A DNA stretch of 64,000 bases from CAWGAJ01 sp963820545 (GTDB lineage Bacteria > Planctomycetota > Planctomycetia > Pirellulales > Thermoguttaceae), in assembly GCA_963820545.1 (NCBI GenBank), contig CAWGAJ010000004.1:124001-188000 (forward strand). Direction: 5' to 3'. The notes under the pieces were generated by a model. That model was not told where the DNA came from and searched no databases. It saw only the letters and a program-made list of their open reading frames with translations. The translations under genes and the position numbers were made by a program. Of the stretch, positions 50,081 through 57,637 are shown piece after piece; position 1 is the stretch's first letter, and each line of letters opens with the position of its first letter.

Positions 50081-50442
50081 GAGAAGATCCTCGCCACGAT
50101 TCCGGCGGCCTCCTTGATTGCCGAGATCAAACCACCCACTGCCACCGACGTGGTCGCGACACGCTCGACGATTTCCCGGGCTTTGTTCAGGTACTGAAGT
50201 ATCGGCCCCGGTTTGGCTTCGGGCTTCTTAGCCTGGACGATTGCCATCTCCAATTCACACTTGGCCTGGACAGCGTCCTCCTCGCCAATCGCCTTTTGCT
50301 GGGCAGCCTTGGCCAACTCGCTCAGAAGGTTCTGAAGCTGAGCCACCAGGTCTTCCCGACTTTGAACCGAACTGAAATCGATGTTGCCAACCGCGTTATA
50401 CTGATACTGAACCGTTTGCCCACGCTGATCGAAGATTGCCAT
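50077..50442 (-). CDS. Small partner protein of the NB-ARC gene
   Basis: A 121-residue protein. Residues 5-22 (DQRGQTVQYQYNAVGNID) carry a short Gln/Asn/Val-rich motif that is shared with the NB-ARC protein and resembles RHIM-like bacterial amyloid signalling sequences. Residues about 29-95 are helical (REDLVAQLQNLLSELAKAAQ, GPILQYLNKAREIVERV), similar in style to small TRADD-N-like domains described beside STAND genes. The last 25 residues are hydrophobic and Gly/Ala-rich (VAVGGLISAIKEAAGIVARI) and could enter a membrane. The stop overlaps the NB-ARC start by four bases. It is likely the effector or adaptor of the module; this is inference. Confidence 0.8.
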   Translation of the reverse strand: MAIFDQRGQTVQYQYNAVGNIDFSSVQSREDLVAQLQNLLSELAKAAQQKAIGEEDAVQAKCELEMAIVQAKKPEAKPGPILQYLNKAREIVERVATTSVAVGGLISAIKEAAGIVARIFS

Positions 50443-50469
50443 AAAAAGTACTCCGAAAAGACACGGTCG

Positions 50470-50498
50470 AGTATATCACCCATCCGTATATACGGCAA
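50470..50498 (-). promoter_or_regulatory. Promoter of the NLR-like module
   Basis: On the minus strand: TTGCCG (50493-50498), 17 bases, TATACT (50470-50475). A perfect palindrome CCGTATATACGG (50484-50495) overlaps the -35 box and could be an operator. It gives the module its own transcription start, separate from the hyp genes. Confidence 0.55.
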
Positions 50499-50674
50499 GA
50501 TAGCCCCCCGGCCTGAGAGTGAGATATCAAAGAGGCGAATGCCACTGCGAATTTTCTTGTAACTGCTGAAAGATGCGGGCTTGCTAGATTCTTCGCTTCG
50601 CTCAGAATGACGTTACTGAACCCTGAACCCCGAACCCTGAACCCTTTTTGTTGCCCACTGTCCACCATGCTGGA

Positions 50675-51736
50675 TCAGCATATCCGCGGCAACTGCTCGC
50701 TGGAAAGCAGGTCCACGATCCGCATGCTGCCCAGCAGGCTGCGCACTACTACCGTGCCGGCGTGCTCTTGTGTTACTTTGCCGATAATTGCCGGGCCGTG
50801 TGCGGCAGGATGCCTGCGCATCGCATCCAGCACCTTTTCCGCTGCCTGGGGTGAAACAAAGGCCGCCAAACGGCCTTCGTTGGCCACATACAAAGGATCG
50901 AGTCCCAGAATTTCGCACGCGCTGTGGACAGTTTCCAAGACCGGAATAGCCGACTCTTCCAACTCGATGCCCACCCGGGCGTCAACGGCGATTTCGTTTA
51001 AGGCCGCGGCCAGGCCGCCGCGGGTCAGGTTGCGCAGACAATGAATATCTTTTTCCACGCCGAGCATTGCCTCGACCAGCCCGGCCAGCGAGGCACAATC
51101 GCTCTGGAGATCTCCTTCAAAGCCCAAGGCTTCGCGCACCGACATGATGGCCATGCCGTGGCGGCCCAGATCGCCGCTTAAGATAATTACGTCGCCGGGC
51201 TGAACCCGCACAGGCGAGATATTGACGCCCTCGGGCACCAGTCCAATGCCGGCGGTGTTAATAAAAATTCCGTCCCCCTTGCCGTGATCGACCACCTTTG
51301 TATCGCCGGTGACGATGCGCACGCCCGCTTCGTGCGCGGCAGCGGCCATCGAGGCCACCACCCGCTGCAGGATTTCCATGGATAGTCCTTCTTCAAGTAT
51401 GGCTCCCGCGCTGAGATATAGCGGCTTTGCCCCGGCCATTGCCAGGTCGTTGACCGTGCCATAAACGGCCAGAGCGCCGATGTCGCCGCCGGGAAAAAAC
51501 AAGGGACTGACCACAAAAGTATCGGTAGTAAATGCCAATCGCACGCCGGCGATTTCCACGACCGCGCTATCGTGTGCCGCTTGCGTTGCCGATTCTGAGA
51601 TTCCCTCGGCAAACGCCGGCAAAAACAGCGCCTCGATCAACTGCCGCATTAAACTACCGCCGCCGCCGTGGGCCATTTGCACCGTGGGGTGATCGCGAAG
51701 CAAAAGCGGACACTGTAATTGAAATTCGTCATTCAT
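50675..51736 (-). CDS. hypE: Hydrogenase maturation protein HypE
   Basis: HypE dehydrates the carbamoyl group placed on its C-terminal Cys by HypF, forming the cyanide ligand of the [NiFe] site. The 353-residue protein begins MNDEFQLQCPLLLRDHPTVQ and has AHGGGGSLMRQLIE, FTTDTFVVSPLFFPGGDIG, VRIVTGDTKVVDHGKGDG and the essential C-terminal PRIC. ATG 51736 is chosen; the frame is open upstream only through a palindrome. It is the last of the hyp genes, with the NLR-like module downstream. Confidence 0.95.
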   Translation of the reverse strand: MNDEFQLQCPLLLRDHPTVQMAHGGGGSLMRQLIEALFLPAFAEGISESATQAAHDSAVVEIAGVRLAFTTDTFVVSPLFFPGGDIGALAVYGTVNDLAMAGAKPLYLSAGAILEEGLSMEILQRVVASMAAAAHEAGVRIVTGDTKVVDHGKGDGIFINTAGIGLVPEGVNISPVRVQPGDVIILSGDLGRHGMAIMSVREALGFEGDLQSDCASLAGLVEAMLGVEKDIHCLRNLTRGGLAAALNEIAVDARVGIELEESAIPVLETVHSACEILGLDPLYVANEGRLAAFVSPQAAEKVLDAMRRHPAAHGPAIIGKVTQEHAGTVVVRSLLGSMRIVDLLSSEQLPRIC

Positions 51737-51774
51737 TGTTATTTTAAGATGGACTAATTGAAATTCAGGCAAGT

Positions 51775-51849
51775 GTGGCACGTCCCTGAGCGAAGCGAAG
51801 GGCGTGATTTGGCCGTCCACCACGCCCTTCGTTCCTCAGGGCGTGCCAC
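51775..51849. repeat. GTGGCACG imperfect palindrome
   Basis: Left arm 51775-51806 and right arm 51821-51849, both running through GTGGCAC..CCCTGAG..GAAGGGCGTG with a few unmatched bases. It fills the hypD-hypE gap. Confidence 0.75.
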
Positions 51850-51880
51850 CCAAATTTGACAACTTGTTTTTTTACGAGTC

Positions 51881-52972
51881 CTAATTTTTATTTCTCCGGT
51901 AGCGATAATACGCCGCGCAAGCGCCTTCGGCCGAAACCATGGGGGCCCCCAGCGGCCGATCGGGCGTGCAGCGCACGCCGAAGGCCGGGCAGTCGAGTGG
52001 CTTTTTATGACCTTGCAGCACCTCGCCGGCAATGCACTCGCGCGACTCCTCCGCGGCAATTCCCGCCACGTCAAACCGCCGCTCAGCATCGAATTGGACG
52101 TATGCCTCGCGCAGGGCCAGGCCGCTGGCCGGAATCTCGCCGATGCCCCGCCACTTGCGGGCCACGATTTGAAAAACTTCTTCTACTTGCCGCTTGGCGG
52201 GAACATTGCCCTCGGGCCGCACCGAGCGCACGTATTGATTTTCCGCCTCGTAACGTCCTGCTTCAAGCTGGCGCACGCACATCAATATCCCCTGCAAAAT
52301 ATCCAGCGGTTCAAAGCCGGTAATCACAATCGGCACGCGGAACTCTGCGGCAATGTGACGATACTCGTCCATGCCGGTAATCGTGCACACGTGCCCGGCG
52401 GCAATAAAGGCCTGCACGCGATTTAAAGGCGACGAAAGCACGGCGCGCATGGCCGGCGGCACCAGCACGTGCGAAACCAGCACCGAAAAATTCTTCAGGC
52501 CCAACCGGGCCGCCTGGGCCACGGCCATGGCGTTGGCCGGCGCAGTGGTTTCAAAACCCACGGCAAAAAAGACCACCTGACGATCCGCGTGCTTTTGGGC
52601 CAGTGCCACGGCATCCATGGGCGAGTAGACCACGCGCACGTCGCCCCCCTCGCTTTTTACCGTAAACAGATTTTTTTGCGAGCCGGGCACGCGGAGCATG
52701 TCGCCAAACGAGCAGAAAATCACTCCCGGCCGCGAAGCAATGGCAATGGCCTTATCCAAAATCTCCACGGGCGTCACGCACACCGGGCAGCCCGGACCAT
52801 GGATCAACGTAATCTGCCGAGGTAAAAGTTCATCCAGCCCAAAGCGGATAATGGCATGGGTCTGTCCGCCGCAGACCTCCATGATATTCCATGGCCGCGT
52901 GGTCGCGTTGGCTATGGCCTCGGCCAGTTGTTTCGCTTGCTGGGGATTGCGATATTCGTCTACGTAACGCAT
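51881..52972 (-). CDS. hypD: Hydrogenase maturation protein HypD
   Basis: HypD, with HypC, is the scaffold on which the Fe(CN)2CO group is built. The 363-residue protein has MEVCGGQTHAI, the Cys pair in HGPGCPVCVTP, the thioredoxin-like FFAVGFETTAP and a C-terminal set of Cys residues (CIAGEVLQGHKKPLDCPAFG, RCTP) that bind the [4Fe-4S] cluster. Length is normal. A spacer with mixed purine and pyrimidine tracts precedes it. Confidence 0.96.
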   Translation of the reverse strand: MRYVDEYRNPQQAKQLAEAIANATTRPWNIMEVCGGQTHAIIRFGLDELLPRQITLIHGPGCPVCVTPVEILDKAIAIASRPGVIFCSFGDMLRVPGSQKNLFTVKSEGGDVRVVYSPMDAVALAQKHADRQVVFFAVGFETTAPANAMAVAQAARLGLKNFSVLVSHVLVPPAMRAVLSSPLNRVQAFIAAGHVCTITGMDEYRHIAAEFRVPIVITGFEPLDILQGILMCVRQLEAGRYEAENQYVRSVRPEGNVPAKRQVEEVFQIVARKWRGIGEIPASGLALREAYVQFDAERRFDVAGIAAEESRECIAGEVLQGHKKPLDCPAFGVRCTPDRPLGAPMVSAEGACAAYYRYRRNKN

Positions 52973-52974
52973 GA

Positions 52975-53100
52975 ATAGGGAACAGAGTTCAGGGGACAGG
53001 GATCAGGGAATAGTAAATAGTGGGCAGTGCGAAACCGCAAGCGGCTGCAATGTCATATTCATCATTTAGAATTCATCCTTCATCCCTCATCCTTCGCTTC
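52975..53100. repeat. Two-sided low-complexity spacer, hypD-hypC
   Basis: The left half has GGGAACAG..CAGGGGACAGGGATCAGGG on the + strand. The right half has CATCCTTCATCCCTCATCC and runs into the last HypC codons. The halves are partly complementary. Confidence 0.65.
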
Positions 53101-53331
53101 TATCTCTCCAATTTCATTGAGATAGGAAAAAATCTCTTCGGCTTCAGTCTCGTCGATGCGGCTGATGGCAAAGCCCACGTGGACCAGGACGTAATCGCCC
53201 ACTTGCGCCTCGGGCGTGTAGGCCAGACATATATCCTTAAAAATGCCGCCAAATTCGACCTTGCCTGTTGGCAAGTCCGCTCCGGCGTGCGGATAAATTT
53301 CCACCAATCTTCCCGGAACGCCTAGACACAT
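53080..53331 (-). CDS. hypC: Hydrogenase maturation chaperone HypC
   Basis: An 83-residue HypC/HupF protein. It starts MCLGVPGRLVEI, where Cys2 binds the iron precursor and HypD, followed by GIFKDICLAYTPEAQVGDYV and HVGFAISRIDETEAEE. GAGGT lies before the ATG. The C-terminal KDEG is encoded by the start of a GGATGAAGGATGAA-type tract on the sense strand. Confidence 0.95.
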   Translation of the reverse strand: MCLGVPGRLVEIYPHAGADLPTGKVEFGGIFKDICLAYTPEAQVGDYVLVHVGFAISRIDETEAEEIFSYLNEIGEIEAKDEG

Positions 53332-53347
53332 ATGATGATTACCTCAG

Positions 53348-55771
53348 TTATGTTTGATTTTTCTTTAACGCCGCCACGTAGATTTGTCCCAAGGCGATGC
53401 CGCCGTCGCCCGGGGGAATCTCTTTATGAAGATACACTGAAAAGCCTGCTCTGTGCAACCGATTGTATACCCGTTTAGTCAACAAGGCATTTTGAAAACA
53501 CCCGCCCGTAAGTGCAACCTTGTTTAAGCCAATGGCCTGGGCAATGTCCAAGGCCATTTCGGCCAGGGCATTGTGGAAGCGGGCGCTAATAATGCCGATC
53601 AGCATATTGCCGGACCGATCGGCAACGATTGCCCTTAACATCGGTTCCCAATCGGCTATTAGAATCTGATTCTTGGCACGATGTAAAGGAATGGCATACG
53701 CCGACTCTTCATTTTCATCAGCGGCGAATTCCAAGGCCATGGCAGCCTGACCTTCGAAGCTGATAATCTTTGGCAGTCCGCAAAGCGCTGCCGCCGCATC
53801 GAAAAGCCGACCCAGGCTGCTGGTGCGCGGACAATTAGTACCGCGGGCCAACATACGCATCAGTGCTGCCAACTCGACAGCGGAGAACCAGTCGGCGACG
53901 ATTTGCGTGGCCTGCTCGCCAAGAATTTCATAGAGCACTGCCAAGGCCGATCGGCGGGGCTCGCGTATTGCCCGGTCTCCGCCCGGCAGGGCAAAAGTGC
54001 GCAGATGTGCCACGCGGGTGAATTCCGCACCTTCGCAGCGCAGGGCTTCGCCGCCCCAGATCGTGCCGTCACTGCTGTAGCCCGTGCCGTCCCATGCCAA
54101 TCCCAGCATCGGCCCTTCAAAAACATGTTCCGCCATGATAGCGGCCACGTGGGCGTGATGATGTTGCACGCGCACCAGCGGCACGCCCCATTTGGCTGCC
54201 AGCACTACCGCCTCGCGCGTGGATGCATAATCCGGATGCAAATCGCAGGCTATCACCTCGGGCGTTACCGCAAAAAATTTTACCAGATCCTCGATCGCCC
54301 GTTGAAAAACCTGCACGCCGAGCAGATTATCCAGGTCGCCGATGTGCGGGCTAATCACTACGGGTGTAGGCGTAGGGTGCGTGTAACGCACCTTGGTATC
54401 AGGGGGATTGGCATCGTTAAATGAATCTTCTTGGTGCATTTCATGCACCCTACTGGAATTTCCCAAACACAGCGCCACGGTATTTTTTAAGTGTCCCCCC
54501 AGGGCAAGGATCGTAGGGGCGGAAATCTTTAACTGGATCGGCAAAGGCGCGAATCCCCGAGCGCGTCGCATTACCTGGAAGCCGCAAGGACCATGGCGCA
54601 CGATTGAATCGTCAACCGGCCGGACAATCGACCGATCGTGGATCAGAAACACGTCGGCGATCGAGCCTAATCGCTCCAAGGCCTCTTCGTTGTCAATGGC
54701 CATGGGATCTTCAGAAAGATTGCCGCTGGTACAGATAATCGGCCGCTGAATGGCCGCCATCAGCAAATAGTGCAACGGCGTATAGGGCAGCATTACTCCC
54801 AAGTAAGGATTGCCCGGCGCTACGCCTGCTGCCATTGACCGATTTTTTTCCATTTCGGATGAACCACGACCATTCCGTTTTCGAAGCAGGATGATTGGGG
54901 CTTGATGCGAGCCGAGCATCGCTGCTTCTTCCTGGGAAACTTCACAATATTGCCGTACTTCTTCCAGCGTGGCGATCATCAAGGCAAAGGGCCGATCGGG
55001 CCGATGTTTGCGCTCCCGAAGCCGGCCTAGGGCATCGGCATTGGTGGCATCGACAACCAACTGGAAACCACCCAAGCCTTTCAGGGCCAGCACGCGGCCT
55101 GCCAGCACCAGTGACGCCGCTTGGGCAAGGACGTCGTCGCCTTGGGCCACAGTTCTGCCAACCGAATCGATTAGTTCAAGGCGCGGTCCGCACTGTGGGC
55201 AGGCAATCGGCTGGGCGTGAAAGCGCCGATCAGCGGGATTTTTGTATTCGGCCCGGCACTGCTCGCACATGCTAAATCGAGCCATCGACGTTCGCGGCCG
55301 ATCATAGGGCAAATGCTCGATAATCGACCACCTCGGCCCGCAATTGGTGCAATTGGTAAATGGATATTGATAGCGGCGTTCGGTTGGACTGAGAATCTCC
55401 GCCAGACACTCGGCACATGTGGCCAGGTCGGCCGGAATGGTCGGTCCTGGTGCTGTGGTATCGACGCTGCTGCGGATTTGGAACGTCGCAGCGGGGTCTT
55501 TTTCGCAAGGCACTTCGTGGATTACGATTTCATCAATTCGCGCCTGCGGCGGATGTGCGCCCCGCAACGCGGCAACGAAATCGTCCAATGAGCCGGTATC
55601 GCCCTGCACTTCCAGGCGCACCAGGTCGGACTGGTTGAACACCCAGCCGCTAAGGCCCTTTGCCCGGGCGGTATTATAAATAAACGGCCGAAATCCCACT
55701 CCCTGGATCACGCCGCGCACGGCAATCGCCAAGCGACGCATAGACGATGAAGGCGAATTTGAAACAGTCAT
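53348..55771 (-). CDS. hypF: Carbamoyltransferase HypF with palindrome-derived insert
   Basis: HypF makes carbamoyl-adenylate from carbamoyl phosphate and transfers it to HypE. The 807-residue protein has an acylphosphatase domain (VRGVIQGVGFRPFIY), two zinc fingers (CAECLAEI, CTNCGPRWS, CEQCRAEY, CPQCGPRLEL), a YrdC-like domain (GLGGFQLVVDATN, ICTSGNLSEDP) and the Kae1-like domain (VQHHHAHVAAIMAEH, GLAWDGTGY). Inside it, a TAGGGTGCG element at 54373-54452 adds about 27 residues (EMHQEDSFNDANPPDTK at its centre) between LGN and VVISPHIGD, a place where relatives run straight through. The frame is kept. Confidence 0.94.
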   Translation of the reverse strand: MTVSNSPSSSMRRLAIAVRGVIQGVGFRPFIYNTARAKGLSGWVFNQSDLVRLEVQGDTGSLDDFVAALRGAHPPQARIDEIVIHEVPCEKDPAATFQIRSSVDTTAPGPTIPADLATCAECLAEILSPTERRYQYPFTNCTNCGPRWSIIEHLPYDRPRTSMARFSMCEQCRAEYKNPADRRFHAQPIACPQCGPRLELIDSVGRTVAQGDDVLAQAASLVLAGRVLALKGLGGFQLVVDATNADALGRLRERKHRPDRPFALMIATLEEVRQYCEVSQEEAAMLGSHQAPIILLRKRNGRGSSEMEKNRSMAAGVAPGNPYLGVMLPYTPLHYLLMAAIQRPIICTSGNLSEDPMAIDNEEALERLGSIADVFLIHDRSIVRPVDDSIVRHGPCGFQVMRRARGFAPLPIQLKISAPTILALGGHLKNTVALCLGNSSRVHEMHQEDSFNDANPPDTKVRYTHPTPTPVVISPHIGDLDNLLGVQVFQRAIEDLVKFFAVTPEVIACDLHPDYASTREAVVLAAKWGVPLVRVQHHHAHVAAIMAEHVFEGPMLGLAWDGTGYSSDGTIWGGEALRCEGAEFTRVAHLRTFALPGGDRAIREPRRSALAVLYEILGEQATQIVADWFSAVELAALMRMLARGTNCPRTSSLGRLFDAAAALCGLPKIISFEGQAAMALEFAADENEESAYAIPLHRAKNQILIADWEPMLRAIVADRSGNMLIGIISARFHNALAEMALDIAQAIGLNKVALTGGCFQNALLTKRVYNRLHRAGFSVYLHKEIPPGDGGIALGQIYVAALKKNQT
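54373..54452. repeat. TAGGGTGCG two-arm element inside hypF
   Basis: Arms TAGGGTGCGTGTAACGCACC (54373-54392) and GGTGCATTTCATGCACCCTA (54433-54452). It is the same element as at 5592 and 18008, here entirely inside a coding frame. Confidence 0.92.
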
Positions 55772-55796
55772 GGCAAGGGGCGAGGAGCGAAGAAAG

Positions 55797-55890
55797 TATT
55801 AAGGATGAAGACGGACGGCGGACGGACGAAAACTGAAAACTGATTACTGAAAACTGACAACTATCTACTACCTACCACCTACCATCTACT
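55797..55890. repeat. Low-complexity spacer, hypF-hypB
   Basis: GGATGAAGACGGACGGCGGAC words at the left change to AACTGAAAACTGA and then CTACCACCTACCATC words at the right. No gene. Confidence 0.6.
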
Positions 55891-56539
55891 ATTTTCTACC
55901 TACTTTCTCGGCCAGCCATGGGGCGGCGGCGGCGATGCCATCGCCTTTAAGTGCGGAGACTTGGAACACAGCGGCCTGAGGGGCCAGGCGCATCATGTCG
56001 GCGGTCACGCGCTCGACGCTGAAGTTCAGATACGGCGCCAAATCCATCTTGGTGATGAACAAGGCCTGTGATCCCTGGAAAATTGCCGGATATTTCACGA
56101 TCTTGTCGTCGCCTTCACTGGTGCTCAGCAGGATGATTCGCAGGTGTTCGCCCAGATAATAGCTGGCCGTGCAGACCAGGTTGCCCACGTTTTCGATCAC
56201 CAGCAGGTCAATGGCCGACAGATCCAGTTCGCCCACGGCCGAGGCGACCATGGCTGCATCGAGATGGCAGGCGCCTTCGGTATTGATTTGCACCACGGGC
56301 ACGCCGATGGCCTCCATGCGCTCGGCGTCGAGCGAACCGGCGATATCGCCTTCGATCACTGCCGGCCTCAGGCGGCCTTTGAGATGCGCGAAGAGGGCCT
56401 CCAAAAGCGTGGTTTTGCCCGATCCGGGCGAACCCACCACGTTGACGCCAAACACGCCGGCGGCCTCCAGTTTGACGCGATTCTCCGCGGCAAGTTGGTC
56501 ATTGAGCTTCAAAATCTTTTTTACGGCTAGGATTTTCAT
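55889..56539 (-). CDS. hypB: Hydrogenase nickel-insertion GTPase HypB
   Basis: HypB hydrolyses GTP to drive nickel delivery with HypA. The 216-residue protein has VVGSPGSGKTTLLEALF (P-loop near residues 38-46), VIEGDIAGSLDAERM, INTEGACHLDAAMV with the nickel-site Cys-His, and FITKMDLAPY for guanine. It lacks the His-rich N-terminal nickel store found in some species. Length is normal for that short form. Confidence 0.95.
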   Translation of the reverse strand: MKILAVKKILKLNDQLAAENRVKLEAAGVFGVNVVGSPGSGKTTLLEALFAHLKGRLRPAVIEGDIAGSLDAERMEAIGVPVVQINTEGACHLDAAMVASAVGELDLSAIDLLVIENVGNLVCTASYYLGEHLRIILLSTSEGDDKIVKYPAIFQGSQALFITKMDLAPYLNFSVERVTADMMRLAPQAAVFQVSALKGDGIAAAAPWLAEKVGRK

Positions 56540-56591
56540 GGTCGGTAGTTTTCAGTTTACAGACGTCAGTATATAGTTCCGCGCCAATTCA

Positions 56592-56984
56592 TCACTCTCC
56601 ACTGTCCACCGTCCACTGCCCACTGTCCACTCTTTGTTCATCTTCCACTTCGATACTTTGCAGCAAAAGATCGCGGCCGCCTTCGATGACAATGGCATCG
56701 CTGGTGCATTGAGGGCATTTGAAGACCAAATCGTCTATTTCTACCCGAGCGTGGCAGGTCTGGCAGCGGCAAACGGGCTTGGCCTGGTGAATAACAATTT
56801 CGGCCCCTGCCACCGGCGTAGTGGGGGCAAACAGATCGAAAGCAAAGCGGAGCGAGTCGCAGTTGACCCCCGAAAGCCGACCGATGCTCAGGTCGATGCG
56901 GAGAATTTTTCCCCTCTGGCCAGCGCGGTGGACCTCCCGCCCAACTTGCTCGATCAATGCTTCGACAATAGACAGTTCGTGCAT
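56592..56984 (-). CDS. hypA: Hydrogenase nickel metallochaperone HypA
   Basis: A 130-residue HypA. MHELSIVEALIEQV has the His2 nickel ligand; the zinc site is formed by PVCRCQTCHARVEI and FKCPQCTSDAIVI. The last twelve residues (VDSGQWTVDSGE) are not part of the family: they are read from a tandem GTGGACAGTGGGCAGTGG-like tract that also supplies the stop. The end of the normal protein is near VEDEQ. Confidence 0.94.
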   Translation of the reverse strand: MHELSIVEALIEQVGREVHRAGQRGKILRIDLSIGRLSGVNCDSLRFAFDLFAPTTPVAGAEIVIHQAKPVCRCQTCHARVEIDDLVFKCPQCTSDAIVIEGGRDLLLQSIEVEDEQRVDSGQWTVDSGE

Positions 56985-57130
56985 GGCAAGTACAGGGGAC
57001 AGCGGACAGGGATTAATCGATGGTAATATTTGCGAAACCGTTTCGGCGAGCTCACGTCGAGCCGCAAGCCGTTTCGTTCATCCTTCATTCTTCTCTAATC
57101 TCCAATCCCTGATCCCCAATCCCTCCTTCA

Positions 57131-57574
57131 TTATACCACTGCCAACTGCACGCGGGCGCCTTCCAGGCGATGGGCGAGGAGTTTGGCGATTTGTGTGATT
57201 AATCGATAGCCCAGTAGTGAGTCGTTTTCGCATAGTTGGCGTAGTTTAACGGCACTGATCCTAACTAACTCGGTGTTTTTGGCGGTGGTGCCATTGGCGG
57301 TCATCTTGTATGGTTCGATGAGAGACGACCAGCCTAGTAGATCGCCTCCAACTACCGTATCCACGACACGTAGTTCGCCGTTACCCAGCAGGAACTCGAT
57401 GTTGACCTCGCCTTTGACGATCAACAACATGTGAGTGGCCGGATCGCCTTCGTTGAAAATCCGGGTCTGAGCCGGAAAGGACTTTTCCTCGGCGATCATG
57501 GCGATCTGCTTTAGGCCTTCCTCGCTGATGCCGGCGAAATAAGTGTAGCGTCGCAAAACTTCGGGGGAAATCAT
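57131..57574 (-). CDS. Cyclic-nucleotide-binding-domain protein without HTH
   Basis: A 147-residue protein consisting of one cNMP-binding beta-roll: EKSFPAQTRIFNEGDPATHM, LLIVKGEVNIEFLL, VVGGDLLGWSSLIEPYKMTA and then helices ending in LLAHRLEGARVQL. ATG at 57574 is chosen over an upstream frame read from a palindrome. The usual Crp C-terminal DNA-binding helix-turn-helix is absent, so it is not a classical regulator. It is set between the hydrogenase protease and hypA and may sense redox or a nucleotide for that pathway. Confidence 0.85.
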   Translation of the reverse strand: MISPEVLRRYTYFAGISEEGLKQIAMIAEEKSFPAQTRIFNEGDPATHMLLIVKGEVNIEFLLGNGELRVVDTVVGGDLLGWSSLIEPYKMTANGTTAKNTELVRISAVKLRQLCENDSLLGYRLITQIAKLLAHRLEGARVQLAVV

Positions 57575-57597
57575 AATTGTTTCTCCGCATGTAAAGC

Positions 57598-57616
57598 CGC
57601 GACCAGTGGTCGCGGT
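57598..57616. repeat. GCGACC-family palindrome
   Basis: Arms CCGCGACC and GGTCGCGG around AGT, preceded by GTAAAG. It lies between the cNMP-binding and protease genes. Confidence 0.85.
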
Positions 57617-57637
57617 TGGTGTGACAAATCCCAATCC

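Noticed and set aside
53903..54424. 173-codon + strand frame inside hypF
   Set aside because: Shadow of hypF, with no independent features.
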